This document shows positions 22,844 through 33,800 of a DNA stretch of 64,000 bases, in pieces. Below the pieces are notes generated by a model. It did no database searches and had not been told where the DNA came from. It was given only the letters and a program-made list of their open reading frames with translations. The DNA is from Ehretia macrophylla. Its lineage: Eukaryota; Streptophyta; Magnoliopsida; Boraginales; Ehretiaceae. The stretch covers positions 63,289,747 through 63,353,746 of the forward strand of contig CM075765.1 in NCBI GenBank assembly GCA_037974665.1, read 5' to 3'. Positions within the stretch are counted from its first letter, which is position 1, and every line of letters starts with the position of its first letter. The position numbers and the translations under genes were made by a program.

Positions 22844-25800
22844 CTCAGGCCATTGCGTGGTACTTTAGCAGGTTTCACCGGGCAGTCCCACCGAGCCGAA
22901 GGAGTCATCAACCTCCCGCTGAAGTTGGAGGATGGGGATAAGTGGGTGTCGATGCAGGCCAACTTCATTGTAATGAATTGTAGCTCCACCTACAACGGGA
23001 TCTTAGGTCGGGTGGCGCTTAATCACTTCAGGGCTGTCCCCTCAACGTACCACCAGGCCCTGAAGTTCCCGACCCCGACTGGGATAGCCACAATCCGCGG
23101 GGCCCAGCTCTCAGCCCGGGAGTGTTATGAAAACTCGCTCCGACCCAAATATCAAATCGGCTGGGGACCGGACCTGCCCGAGGAAAAGAGAGACGCTAAG
23201 AGAGGAAGCCCGGCTGAGGACCTTCACGAGTTGGAGCTCTCCGATGAAACAAAGAGAGCAAAGATTGGGAGTGAACTATCTGCCAACCTCAAGAAAGGTA
23301 TAAGCCAATTCCTTCTGAAAAATGAACACATATTTGCATGGTCTGCTTCTGACATGACAGGTATTGACCCGGCTGTGATTGAGCATCACCTGAATGCCGA
23401 CCCGAATCACTATCCGGTAAAACAGAAGCGCCGGCACTTTCATTATGATAAACAACAAATCATTGCGGAAGAAGTGGACAAGTTGGTGAACGCCGGCCAC
23501 ATTAGGGAAATACAGTACCCAACCTGGCTGTCCAATGTGGTGCTGGTGACGAAGTCTTCGGGTGGATGGAGACTATGTATTGATTTTACCGACCTCAACA
23601 AAGCTTGCCCCAAGGATTGCTTCCCCCTGCCGCGGATTGACCAAATGGTGGACGCCACCTCCGGGTTCGAGCTGCTCTCCTTCATGGATGCCTTCAAAGG
23701 TTATAATCAGATCAAGATGGCCCCTGGGGACAGAGAGAAGACCGCCTTCACCACCGATAAAGGATTGTACTACTATGAGGTCATGCCCTTTGGCCTCAAG
23801 AGTGCGGGAGCCACATACACTCGGATGGTGAATAAGGTCTTCAAGAACCAGATTGGCCGGAACATGGAGATCTATGTAGATGACATGTTGGTCAAGAGTA
23901 GGAGGGCGGAAGATCATGTATCCGACCTGGCTGAGGCCTTCGCCGTGATGGAGCACTTTGGGATAAAATTGAACCCGGAAAAGTGCGCATTCGGCGTCAA
24001 GGCAGGCAAGTTCCTGGGCTTCATGGTAACAGCCCGCGGAATAGAAGCCAACCCGGAGAAAGTCCAGGCGATCCTAGACCTAGCGCCCCCTACCTGCGTG
24101 AAGGACGTCCAGGTGTTGGCAGGAAAAGTCGCAGCACTGAGCAGATTCATGTCCAGGTCGGCTGACAAGTGCGCTCCCCTATTCAGAATATTGAGGAACC
24201 CTAAGAACTTTGAATGGACTGAGGAATGCCAACACGCATTCCAGGAGCTGAAAAGGTACTTAGCCTCGCCACCTCTTTTATCCCGACCTGAGGTGGGAGA
24301 GGAGCTGCTAATATACTTGGCATGCTCGGGAACAGCGGTGGCGGCGGCGCTAATCCGAGAAGAAGGCAAGGAGCAGAAGCCGGTCTACTACGTTAGTAAA
24401 ACCTTGCAGGGAGCCGAGGCGAGATACTCCCCCTTGGAGAAACTCGCCCTCGCGCTCATCACGGCGGCTAGAAAGTTGAAGCCATACTTTGATGCTCATC
24501 CGATTAAAGTCATGACTGATGCTCCGCTCAAATCCATCATGCACAAGCCAGAGGCGTCGGGCAGGCTACTGAAGTGGGCAGTTGAGCTGAGTCAATTCGA
24601 CATCAACTACCAGCCCAGGACAGCCATCAAAGCCCAAGCCATTGCTGACTTTGTCGTAGAGTGCACTGCCCGAGCAGGGTATGACCCGGAGGAAGTGTGG
24701 AAGGTCCATGTCGATGGGGCCTCAGGGAAGTCTGGGAGCGGAGCTGGGGTGGTCATCCTCGACCCAAACCGGCATGAGCACCAGTACTCCCTCAAGTTCA
24801 CCTTCTCGGCATCCAACAATGAAGCAGAGTATGAAGCGGTGATCGCAGGGTTAAAAATTGCTACTCAGCTCGGGGCACAGACAATCGATCTAAGCACCGA
24901 TTCTCAGTTGGTTGCTAGTCAGATATCTGGGGAGTTCGAAGCCAAGGACAGTGCTATGCTAGCCTACCTCAACAGAGTCAAGGATTTGACCTCAACACTC
25001 AGAAGGTTCACCATACAGCAGGTTCCCAGGGAAGAGAATATGAAGGCCGACGCCCTATCCAGGCTAGCCTTGGGAGAGAGCCGACCTGCCCTTGTCCACA
25101 TGGAAGAAGTGTCTGAACCTAGTATCCAGTTGGGGGTACAAGCGGTAGCCGAGCTCAACTTAAATCCAGATTGGACCAAACCAATCATGGACTACTTGGA
25201 GGGGGGTATGACCCCGGAGGATGAAAAAGCCGCTCGGAAACTAATGAAGCAGGCCTCAAGGTTTGTCATAATCGCCGGGCAGCTCTACAAAAGAGCCTAC
25301 ACCTGGCCTCTTTTGAAATGTGTCGCACCCGAAGAAGGAAACTATGTACTCCGGGAGATCCATGAAGGGGTGTGTGGAAACCACTTGGGGGGTAAAGCTT
25401 TGGCTCAGAAGGGGTTAAGACACGGCTATTTTTGGCCAACCTTAGAGCAAGATGCCAAAGAGTATGTAAAAAAGTGCGACACCTGCCAGAGGTTCGCTAA
25501 CATACAGCGGAAGCCTGCTGTTGACCTCACAGCGATGGTGAGCCCTTGGCCGTTCTATCAGTGGGGCCTAGACATCATCGGCCCCTTGCCGATCGGTGTA
25601 GGCCAAAAGAAACACGCCTTCGTGGCCGTAGACTACTTCACTAAATGGCCCGAGGCCGAAGGCGTTGCCAGAATAACAGAAAAGGCAGCTTGGGATTTTG
25701 TATGGAAAAATATCATTTGCCGATTTGGGGTACCAAAGGTCATCGTTACCGACCACGGCAAGCAATTTGACAGTGCATACTTTCGAGGCAAATGTGCTGA

Positions 25801-26401
25801 GATTGGGATCGACCTCAGATTCTCGTCTGTTGCTCACCCTCAAAGTAATGGCCAAGTCGAAAGGACTAACCAAATCATTTTGCAGGGTCTGAAAACCAAG
25901 CTGGAGGAAGCAGAGGGCCAATGGGCATCAGTTCTCCCAGAAGTGATGTGGGCTCAGCGGACCAATGTCAGCTCGGCGACGGGAGAATCGCCCTTCGAAC
26001 TGACCTTCGGCACTCAAGCGGTTCTGCCAGTGGAGATCGGATCTCCAACCAGTAGGACCCTCCTCCATGACCCAGAAATAAACGGAGCACGGATCCGTGA
26101 AGAGCTCGACCTCGCCGAAGAGCTCCGAGCTAAAGCTCAAATCAGAATGCTGGCCAGCAAAGCCGCAATGAAAAGAGCCTTCTCCAAACAAGTCAAACCT
26201 AAGCCTATTAAGGTCGGCGACCTCGTACTTAGAAAAGGCATCTTTTTGCCGCACTCTACTAACAAGCTTTCCCCGACCTGGGAGGGACCCTACGAAGTCA
26301 TGAAAGAAGTCCGGCCCGGGACCTTCTACCTTCGAGACAAGAACGGAAAACTGTTAAAGAATGCATGGCATTCAGAACATCTGAAGCGGTATTTTGTATA
26401 A
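22844..26401 (+). CDS. pol: Pol of the gypsy element: RT, RNase H, second RNase H, integrase
   Basis: Same frame as gag, after the TGA at 22841. Residues are numbered from the codon at 22853. The rest of the protease fold comes first. Reverse transcriptase follows, with YPTWLSNVVLV, LPRIDQMVD, MPFGLK and the catalytic YVDD at 341-344. RNase H comes next (KPVYYVSKTL region). A second, archaeal-type RNase H carries VDGASG (Asp621), NNEAEYEA and STDSQLV. Integrase has an H-H-C-C zinc finger (CDTCQRF) and the catalytic triad Asp907, Asp967, Glu1003, with D-E spacing of 35. The C-terminus ends HLKRYFV. No other stop or frameshift is visible. With the TGA in place this part would need readthrough or supply from another copy. 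Confidence 0.9.
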   Translation, partial: LRPLRGTLAGFTGQSHRAEGVINLPLKLEDGDKWVSMQANFIVMNCSSTYNGILGRVALNHFRAVPSTYHQALKFPTPTGIATIRGAQLSARECYENSLRPKYQIGWGPDLPEEKRDAKRGSPAEDLHELELSDETKRAKIGSELSANLKKGISQFLLKNEHIFAWSASDMTGIDPAVIEHHLNADPNHYPVKQKRRHFHYDKQQIIAEEVDKLVNAGHIREIQYPTWLSNVVLVTKSSGGWRLCIDFTDLNKACPKDCFPLPRIDQMVDATSGFELLSFMDAFKGYNQIKMAPGDREKTAFTTDKGLYYYEVMPFGLKSAGATYTRMVNKVFKNQIGRNMEIYVDDMLVKSRRAEDHVSDLAEAFAVMEHFGIKLNPEKCAFGVKAGKFLGFMVTARGIEANPEKVQAILDLAPPTCVKDVQVLAGKVAALSRFMSRSADKCAPLFRILRNPKNFEWTEECQHAFQELKRYLASPPLLSRPEVGEELLIYLACSGTAVAAALIREEGKEQKPVYYVSKTLQGAEARYSPLEKLALALITAARKLKPYFDAHPIKVMTDAPLKSIMHKPEASGRLLKWAVELSQFDINYQPRTAIKAQAIADFVVECTARAGYDPEEVWKVHVDGASGKSGSGAGVVILDPNRHEHQYSLKFTFSASNNEAEYEAVIAGLKIATQLGAQTIDLSTDSQLVASQISGEFEAKDSAMLAYLNRVKDLTSTLRRFTIQQVPREENMKADALSRLALGESRPALVHMEEVSEPSIQLGVQAVAELNLNPDWTKPIMDYLEGGMTPEDEKAARKLMKQASRFVIIAGQLYKRAYTWPLLKCVAPEEGNYVLREIHEGVCGNHLGGKALAQKGLRHGYFWPTLEQDAKEYVKKCDTCQRFANIQRKPAVDLTAMVSPWPFYQWGLDIIGPLPIGVGQKKHAFVAVDYFTKWPEAEGVARITEKAAWDFVWKNIICRFGVPKVIVTDHGKQFDSAYFRGKCAEIGIDLRFSSVAHPQSNGQVERTNQIILQGLKTKLEEAEGQWASVLPEVMWAQRTNVSSATGESPFELTFGTQAVLPVEIGSPTSRTLLHDPEINGARIREELDLAEELRAKAQIRMLASKAAMKRAFSKQVKPKPIKVGDLVLRKGIFLPHSTNKLSPTWEGPYEVMKEVRPGTFYLRDKNGKLLKNAWHSEHLKRYFV

Positions 26402-26510
26402 AAGCCGCCCCGAGCCGGAATATTTTGTCCACGGCCACGAGCCGCAATATTTTGTAAAACGGCCCCGAGCCAAGGTATTTTGTAAAGGCCCCGGGCCGAA
26501 ACATTACTTG
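26402..26510 (+). repeat. Degenerate ~28-bp tandem repeat directly after pol
   Basis: About four units built on GCCCCGAGCCGAAATATTTT and GTAAAA spacers. The same motif follows pol in the second gypsy element (44106-44235), so it is a family trait. It could mark a terminator, a structural RNA or only slippage. Confidence 0.7.
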
Positions 26511-27155
26511 TACGAATTTAATACAATACGATTTTGTAAACTAGTGCAATTCCCGACTCGGGAATAAATACACAAACCAGCACAATACCCGACCCGGGCG
26601 TAAATGCTGCGACTGTGAAACGACTCGAACGAAGATTAACGCGGTGGCCACGCTTAATCACGAGCAAACGACAAAGTAAACCAGCTCGGACTAAGTTCCA
26701 GCTCGGGTATAATTGATAACAATTTGATCAGTTTTGCCAGTTCGGATTAAGTTCCAACTCGGTGCATTCCGGCCTCAGGTCGATGTATTAGCTTGGGTCT
26801 GAACTCGAGCTCAATACTTGTCGACATTAGTTTGACCATTTTTATAAACGGACTGACGAGTTCGGATCGGTAACCGTAATGAGTTGCCCTTATTATGCCA
26901 GCTCGGATAAGGATGTTAAAACATTAGTCGCGTCCAGCTCAGATTATAACAACTAAGTTTGTACGGACCATTAAAAATTGGTCCGACCAGACTAACTTGG
27001 GAAAAAATTTGCGGAAAGAAAAGTGCATGTGTGCGAACTCAATTAAAACGCAAATGAACCCAAAATAAATATTTCATTAAAAAAACCGGAAAGTTTTTAC
27101 AAAGGCCCAGCTCGGGCAAGATTACAATAGCCCTACTAGGGAGGCGTTGCTAATT
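26511..27155. other. Non-coding 3' internal region of the gypsy element
   Basis: It separates pol from the antisense gene and is rich in CAGCTCGG words. No reading frame is kept between this element and its relative. On the antisense side it should contain the 3' UTR of the antisense gene. Confidence 0.55.
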
Positions 27156-29496
27156 CTATTTTGGCGCGACAGCGGAGGTGGTGGCCTCAGCTTCATCCCC
27201 AACCTGGTCCAGGCCCTTCTGGACAAACTCAGTAACCTCCTTGGCCTGGGATATCAGGTCGGAGGGAAGCTCGGGGATCTCCCAGAATTCTGGCGGCGGG
27301 ACCTCCAAGATCTCGATGTAGTCGTTCTTGGAGGATGGAAAGAAAGTCTTCGCTCTCTCCCGAGCCGCAACTTGACCCCGGAAGTAGAACTCCATTTCCG
27401 CGTATTTTGCCATGGCCCCGCCTTCCGTGGCCAACCAGTCCACCGCCGCGTCGCTGGTTTTGAAGGCCTCCACTGCCTTCTCCCCGTGAACGCCGACCCG
27501 CTCCGCCAACTCCTTGAACTTTGCCTCTGCCGCCCGGTTCTCTCGCTTGTAGCGGTCGACGTGCTTGTCCGCGGCTTCACGTCGGCCCTTCTCTAGGTCT
27601 AGCTCCTTCCTTAAGCGCTCGACCTCCGCCGCATCAGCCCTCTGCCTCTGAGCGGCTTCCTCTCTCACTATCTCAAGCTCGGCTCGGGAATCCACGTACC
27701 GTTGCTCGAGCTCAACGCAGTGAGTTTGGGCCTTGATTAAGAAGCTGGGGGCAGATAGGATGTGGGACTCGGCCTGTTCAGCAGAAGAGAAAGCAATTAG
27801 CCGAGCTAAGAATGCAATCCCTATGTAAGATGGATAGGGACTCACCGTAACAATGGCCGTCCTCAAGTCCAGCGAGAGTTGCTCGGCTGGGACCGTCGCC
27901 AGTTTGGGGTCGCGATCCACCTTGGACGCTTCCATGAGGTGCTGGTCGGGAGGACTGAACTCCGACTCCTTGCCCTTTCCGGAGTGCCCGGGCCGAGGCC
28001 GCTTTCTGTTCTCGGATCGGGGGGAGGAGCGCTCCGGGATCGTTAGGCCCGACCCAGATTTCTTCGGCAATGGGGACCCCGAAGCCCCTTTTGAAGAGAC
28101 CTCGGGACCGAACTCACTCCCTTGGCCGCTGTGGCGTTTCCTCTGGCCTTGCCCAGTGCCGCCCGGTCCTGACCGAGCAGAAGCATCACCACTGACTTCG
28201 CCCTTCCTCCGCACCTGGGCGTACGCGAGCTTCCTCATATCCGCCATATCTGCAAAAGGTAAAGAGCAAAGGGAATCAAAAGTGAGTCGAAGACCCAGCT
28301 AAAGCGAAGTTAATAAAACGGGACGGGAGGTCGGACGCCAATCCTGCAAACTGACCCTCTTCCGAGCCGGCCCCGTCATCTCCTTCCGGGTCGGGAATCA
28401 GGTGGGGATGATCCTTTGAGAGGTCGGGCTCCCGACCAAATAACTTAGAATCCCAGATTCGCTCCCATTTCAGCACACTGTCAATGTCTATCAGCATCCC
28501 GGGCGCGGGCTTGAGCACTGCCACTTCCCTACGCTCCTCCTTTGAAAGTTTAGGGTCATCATTGACGGTTTTCCTCAGACTCGGGAGCCAGTCTAGCCTA
28601 CATCCAGGATTCACAGACGACTCCACCCAGTAATAATCATTATGCCAGCCCTTGTTAGATGAGTGCCACTTGGTGAATATGGAGTGGCCGACCCGAGCTG
28701 CGAAGTGGAACCACCCCGGTTGCTTCGGATTGGGCTTACATACGAAGAAATGCCTGAATCGACGCAAGGTCGGCTCCACTCCCTTCTCCAAATAGAACAT
28801 GTAGAAAGCCACCATTATAGCCCAACCGTACGGAGACATCTGACCCGGGCTGAGCTCGAAATGGTTCAGGATTCCAACGATGAAGCCAGGGAGGGGGAGC
28901 TGGATGACGTCGAAGGCCAGATCATATATGGTGTAGTGGTTGGCTGGGGGGTAACACGCCGATTCTTGCCGACCTGGAACCTTCAACTTGTGATGCCGAT
29001 CAACCGACCAGTTCCTCAGTCTTGCGTTCGCCATCTGCACGGTGGAATGGCACTCTCGCTTGCAGCAGGCAAACAACTGCTCGATCCTTTTCCCCCGAAT
29101 TGAAGAAGCGCTAGCTGAAGCCGAGCTCCGGGGTCGAACAGCACTGACTGGAACAGCCTCGATCGGCTCGGTGGCAGCCACCCCGGCTAAGAATTCTTGC
29201 GGTATTTCAATGCCCTCCAGTCGATTCAGCGGCTCCTCATCCCCCCCGACATCGAATTCTCCCAGGTCGGCCATAGGGTCCTCTTCTGCCTCTTCTCGCA
29301 CCAGTCTAACCCCAATAACTTGGCAGTCGTCGTCACTCTCCTCGCGATTGGATTTCCGAGCCGGCCCTGAGGACGAGCTGGTGCTCTCTCCGCCACGGAT
29401 CCTGTTCGGGGTAGATGCCGAGCTCGGCGGACTTTCATCTCCGCCATAAGACCTTACGTCCATTGCCTGAGAATCTTCTGATTCCGACCTCCCCAT
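27156..29496 (-). CDS. Antisense three-exon gene of the gypsy element (Transposase_28-like domain, coiled coil)
   Basis: Read against gag-pol. Exon 1 is 29496-28356, exon 2 28249-27846, exon 3 27773-27156. Intron 1 (106 nt) opens GTCAGT and closes TTTTGCAG; intron 2 (72 nt) opens GTGAGT and closes GAACAG. The exons sum to 2,163 nt, in frame, giving 720 residues. The N-terminal part is Ser/Asp/Glu-rich. Then comes a region like the Pfam putative gypsy-type transposon family (PF04195), with GWAIMVAFYMFYLEK, RRFRHFFVCKPNP and GWFHFAAR. Exons 2-3 encode a long charged coiled coil (EEAAQRQRADAAEVERLRK) and an acidic tail with DYIEILE. Function is unknown. Extra antisense frames are known in Tat elements. 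A TATA box stands ~220 bp upstream. The relative at 40903 keeps the same splice sites. Confidence 0.8.
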
Positions 29497-29713
29497 CCTG
29501 TCTACAGCAAATACAAATGTACAGGAATGACTAAAGGGAGTCGGGACGTACCTAATGCTCCCAACTGCGGAGTGTGGCCGACTTCTGGTCCAAGCTGCAG
29601 AATCCCGAGAATATTCTTTCCGAGCTAGTTGTGTCCGACCACTCTTGCGTCCGACCTAAATTCCTTGAGAAATAGAAAGTGAAGTATGCAGTGAAATCTC
29701 GGAGGAGGTGGCC

Positions 29714-29723
29714 CTATTTATAG
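29714..29723 (-). promoter_or_regulatory. TATA box of the antisense gene
   Basis: CTATAAATAG on the minus strand, 218 bp upstream of the antisense ATG. The same box with similar flanks stands at 47372-47381 in the second element, again about 240 bp from the ATG. This suggests a dedicated promoter outside the LTRs. Confidence 0.65.
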
Positions 29724-29903
29724 GCGCCCGTGAAATTTGCCTCGGGAAGGCCAAACGTCGCGTCTCGTCAGAACCGCCAGGTGACGTGGCAGCCATCCGT
29801 TGGGCATGCACTGCTGACGTGGCCATCCCTACTCTATCGGGGTCGGGCACCTACAGCTCGGGATTAGCTCCTACCTCTAGATCTCGCCCACTCGATCTCG
29901 ACT

Positions 29904-29919
29904 GGGGGGGGGGGGGAAT
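29904..29919 (+). other. Polypurine tract of the gypsy element
   Basis: Thirteen consecutive G followed by AAT, ending directly at the 3' LTR, where plus-strand DNA synthesis is primed. Confidence 0.8.
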
Positions 29920-30388
29920 TGACGAGGGGTTCCCGAGCTGAGCTAAATTAGCCGACCTTCTGATCAGAGATGGGCCAATCCGCGCTCCATCAGCAGCTCG
30001 CTCAGCCCAATGATCAACCCCGGATGACTGACCCGACCCCATTAACCCTGACCTCAGTTCCAGCTGTTCCGATGGGACATAAAGCACTGATGGGACATAA
30101 AGCTGCGTCGCATTAAATGTTGTCAGACCCAAACTCAGTATAAATAGAGCTCAACCCTCCTCACTTACTCTCTCTCGTTATTAATTGCTCTCAACTACTT
30201 TGCCAGCTCGGACATATTAATCATTCGCACGCCTGAGGGGAAAATTCGGGTCGTCACCCCGCCTTTTCCTTGCCTTCTTGTGCAGGATCTGCAGCCGACC
30301 AGGAAAGTTTAGCTCGGAGTCGGACCAAAGGAGTCCAGCTCGGCCAAAGCAGCTTCCGAATGCAACTGTGAGACTTTCAACCTCGACA
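29920..30388 (+). repeat. 3' LTR of the gypsy element at 20575
   Basis: 469 bp, differing from the 5' LTR at five positions, all transitions. TATA box at 30139-30146. It is followed by the target duplication AGTAG. Confidence 0.95.
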
Positions 30389-30484
30389 AGTAGAAATTAA
30401 ACAAATTGAGTAAGTGCAAAGATGGATTGGAAATTAAACTTTCTTTGACATATAGGCAGCTCAATTCCGTTTGGCATTGAATTA

Positions 30485-30889
30485 GGCTTAGTTTATAGCT
30501 TTAGGCTTTAAGTTTTAGATACTCAAAAGTACTTCTTATGAGTTTAGAAGATGAAGTTAATTTGTTTGGCCCATTTCTGAAAGTGGTTTTAAGGAAAAGG
30601 TGAAGCTGAAAAAAATTAAAAAATAAGAAACTCTAAATTGGAGCTTTTCAAAATAGGTTTTTGCAAAACTATTTTTACATAATACGGGAAGTTATTTTTT
30701 TTTTCCTCAAATACCCCTTCATATTTTTTAAAGTTTAATATTATCCTCAATTTTTTTAAAAGCTCAACATTACCTAATATAGGTCAAACAGTCTACGACT
30801 TTTATTCAATAACACTTCTAACCAAATGTTTACTACTAAAAGTTCTACAGTTCAAAAACTAAAATTTCACAGTTAGACCAAACATAGCC
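30485..30889. mobile_element. Small MITE with TTA duplication
   Basis: The left end GGCTTAGTTTATAG and the right end (other strand GGCTATGTTTGGTC) form imperfect inverted ends, flanked by TTA at 30482-30484 and 30890-30892. 405 bp, AT-rich, non-coding. The three-base duplication fits Harbinger/Tourist. Confidence 0.55.
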
Positions 30890-30892
30890 TTA

Positions 30893-33800
30893 TTTTCATT
30901 GTTGTACATCACAATAAATATAATATAGCACTGCTGATAAGTTGAAAGTCACAATTTCTTGGGCTTTTTTTTGTAAAGAAAATTCATAATTTGAGAACCC
31001 AAATGTTAATCTATTTTTTATGAGTCAAATAAGTCATGAGTCCCGACTGAGAGATGTGAGGCCTACTCCTATGTAAGAACCAAACGACATTCGACAATCG
31101 AATAGGAGTCTTTACCCTTTGCAAAATGACCCCAAAATATGTACATGTTTGCTTCGAGGACTTACCATGGCGAGCATGTGTAGTAAATAGAACTACAAAA
31201 ATCTTTTGGCTACGATGCTCTCTGAGATAACCCTAGCCTTCTGTCAGCCTCGGAACAAATTCAGAGTATATTTGGTCGACAAAATTTTCAAAATATACAT
31301 TTTCCTACTTTTAATATCTCTCCGTCCATTTGTCTTTCGCTCGACCTTCTTCTTTTCAAGTCGTTCATTTCTGGCCCAAAAAAAAAATGGTCCCGTTCGT
31401 TCATTTCAGCATCAGAACTTTTCAAGGACAGACAAAGAGGACATGCATCACACGTCCGGACTCATAATATTATCCCAGCAGAAAATAGTCAAATTAATCC
31501 GTCCACATACTTCCAATTCACTCCACCCAAACTACTCATTTGGGCCCCAAGAATAGAAACAAAAGATAGGATAAATGGCTCGTGAATTAAAAGTTTTGAA
31601 TTCATATATCTTAATTGGAGTATATCGTTGTATTATAAAATTTGTTGTTCTGATATGAATTTAATGTCCTCCTATTTGTGCGATAAGTGCAAAAATATAA
31701 ACTACTCATCTAGTTTATGGGTTGGTCTTCTACTTGATATTCAGGTGATGAGGGTGAAAAATACTTATCCTTCCAAACTCAGTAATTTGACCTCAGCTAC
31801 CTGACCTGCAAATGAAGGGAAGGAATTACGGAGGTGGTGGCCCGTGTTTCCCCTCAAATGCAAGAATGATTCGTATGTTCGATTCGAATGTAGTGAGGTA
31901 GTTGAGAGTAATAAATATGTACGAGTTATCTGTAACGGTGGATCGAAATGGCTATATATACTAAGAATCATTCAGGACAGCAATTAATGTTTAATATTGC
32001 TCGGTACTATTCAGGCCTACCGAACTCAATATCTATCTAATAAAGCTATTGTCCAGCAGACAATAAAGAGTAGTATTTTTATGTCACATCGACCATAAAT
32101 GTCAGGCTGGAAAATCCATACCAGTCGGATTCGAATCGGGTGGCACCGCTGCAGGTCGGGAATACCCTGCTCGAGGTCGGGCATCGCACCCATATCACCA
32201 GCATTCGATCCCAAAGACGTATATGACGTCCATTTTTTTCACTCACAGGCGGGATTGCTGAATAAGGAGTGGAAGAAAATTCCCCAAGTTTATTGCTTTC
32301 CGTTTCAATGAAAGTGTGGAGGCAAAGGTTTGATGCAGGAGAAAGTGACCTCTGCTCTATGGTTGCGGACAAGATGTGAATAAAAGCAGGAAGTACATTT
32401 TTGTTTGACAATTTATCACTAAAATAGTGGTACAAGTTGGGATAGAGGAAATAAGACAGAAAAATATTTATCGAGGCTTGTCTTTTCATGTTTCAGTCAC
32501 TATAGCCCTTTAAATTTTGGACATAGAATTTCTCACCCGGCCCTAGTGAAAACTCACTCTCGAAAAATTCCAGTCTTTCATTTTGCAGAATGCATGTCAT
32601 GCAATCCGGCTAACCATAAATGTGACTGAATAGTTAACATTAATAAATCATTTTTGGGTATGAATTTTAGTGCACAATTACGAGTTCCAAAACCATCATA
32701 TGAAATACTATATTATTTTATCTACTATTAATTAATTTTGAAATAAAACTTCATATTTCTTAACATGATATCAAAATTGAGATTTTGTGCAGGTCTTCCA
32801 TGTCATGAGGCATTCTTCCATATTCATAAGCATGTTCCAAAATCAGTTTATAAGATCTTGAATTATTTCATATAAATACCAACTACCACCAATTAGTTTA
32901 TAGTTTCGAACTTTTATCTTTCTTAACAATGTTATTGCTACTTGATTTGCTAGACAAGTGACATTTTGAGAATCATATGTTTTTTTTGATACAATAGAGA
33001 TCAAGTTGTTATTTCTAAATACAAAAAAATTTTAATTAATTCTTCTATACAACTTTTAGATAATGTTGAATTATACGTTCTTTAATTTGTAGATCAAAAT
33101 AATTAAGGGTCAATGGATAGAAAATCTAGAGAAGAACGAAGACCTTAAAAACCCCACCACCCAACAGGCACTATTTCATAACATGTTACAAATCAGGGGT
33201 CAACTCCGGTCTGTACTAACAATGATGAACATAGTTATAATTAAAATTTATGACCTAGATTTTTGGCCAATTGGTGCGTCATGTATTATTAGTTAGGTCA
33301 CTTTATAATGAGGTCTTGTTATGACCAACAAAAATAAATAAAGAATGAGGTCTTGTCTCTCCAATGAAATTGTAGAAAGAAAAGGAGCCGCGCACATGTG
33401 AAATGTCAAATTAACCAATCAAAATGACAATAAATTTCACTGTTTTAACTTTTAACCCATCTCGAGCCACGCATGTGCTACAAGGTCAAAAAAAAAAAAA
33501 AAAAAAGCCATAGCTAAGCTATAAGTGAACGGCTTGGCTAAATAAATAGCCATAGAAAGAGGAGAAAAACACCACCCAATTGGACAGCAACAGTGACTAA
33601 CAATGTCCAAATCCAGAGTCCAACGTACGATTTGTTTAATGTCTTCGAGGTGGTCACGTTTAGGATCCCAAACCCTGCAAATTTATATATATATATATAT
33701 ATATATTTACAGAATTTGTTTCTATACGAATACAAAAATTTACGAATGTAAAATAAAAATATGTGGGATTCATTTTTTATATTAGAGTCTCGAAGCCTTA

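Larger units (their letters stand above)
20575..30388 (+). mobile_element. Full-length Ty3/gypsy LTR retrotransposon, Tat type
   Basis: A 9,814-bp element with 469-bp LTRs starting TGACGAG and ending CTCGACA, flanked by the 5-bp duplication AGTAG (20570-20574 and 30389-30393). The order is LTR, PBS, gag-protease, RT, RNase H, second RNase H, integrase, antisense gene, poly-G PPT, LTR. The extra RNase H after the normal one is the mark of the Tat group of plant gypsy elements, and extra antisense frames 3' of pol are known in that group. The two LTRs differ at only 5 of 469 positions, all transitions, so insertion was recent. It is far more GC-rich than its surroundings. The one visible defect in pol is an in-frame TGA at 22841. 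Confidence 0.95.

Noticed and set aside
21460..26504. Many open frames of 60-150 codons on the minus strand across gag and pol of the first gypsy element
   Set aside because: They mirror the GC-rich sense frame, carry no motifs and are not kept in the second element.
27147..29449. Plus-strand open frames (up to 149 codons) across the antisense gene
   Set aside because: They are shadows of the minus-strand exons, which have splice sites and a family match. The plus-strand frames break at the introns and in the relative.
31206..31556. 116-codon plus-strand frame
   Set aside because: Hydrophobic and low-complexity content, no recognisable domain, no conserved neighbours.
32079..32489. 136-codon minus-strand frame over a less AT-rich patch
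   Set aside because: No domain recognised, and the plus strand is also open over the same patch. It may be an old fragment, but nothing supports a gene.
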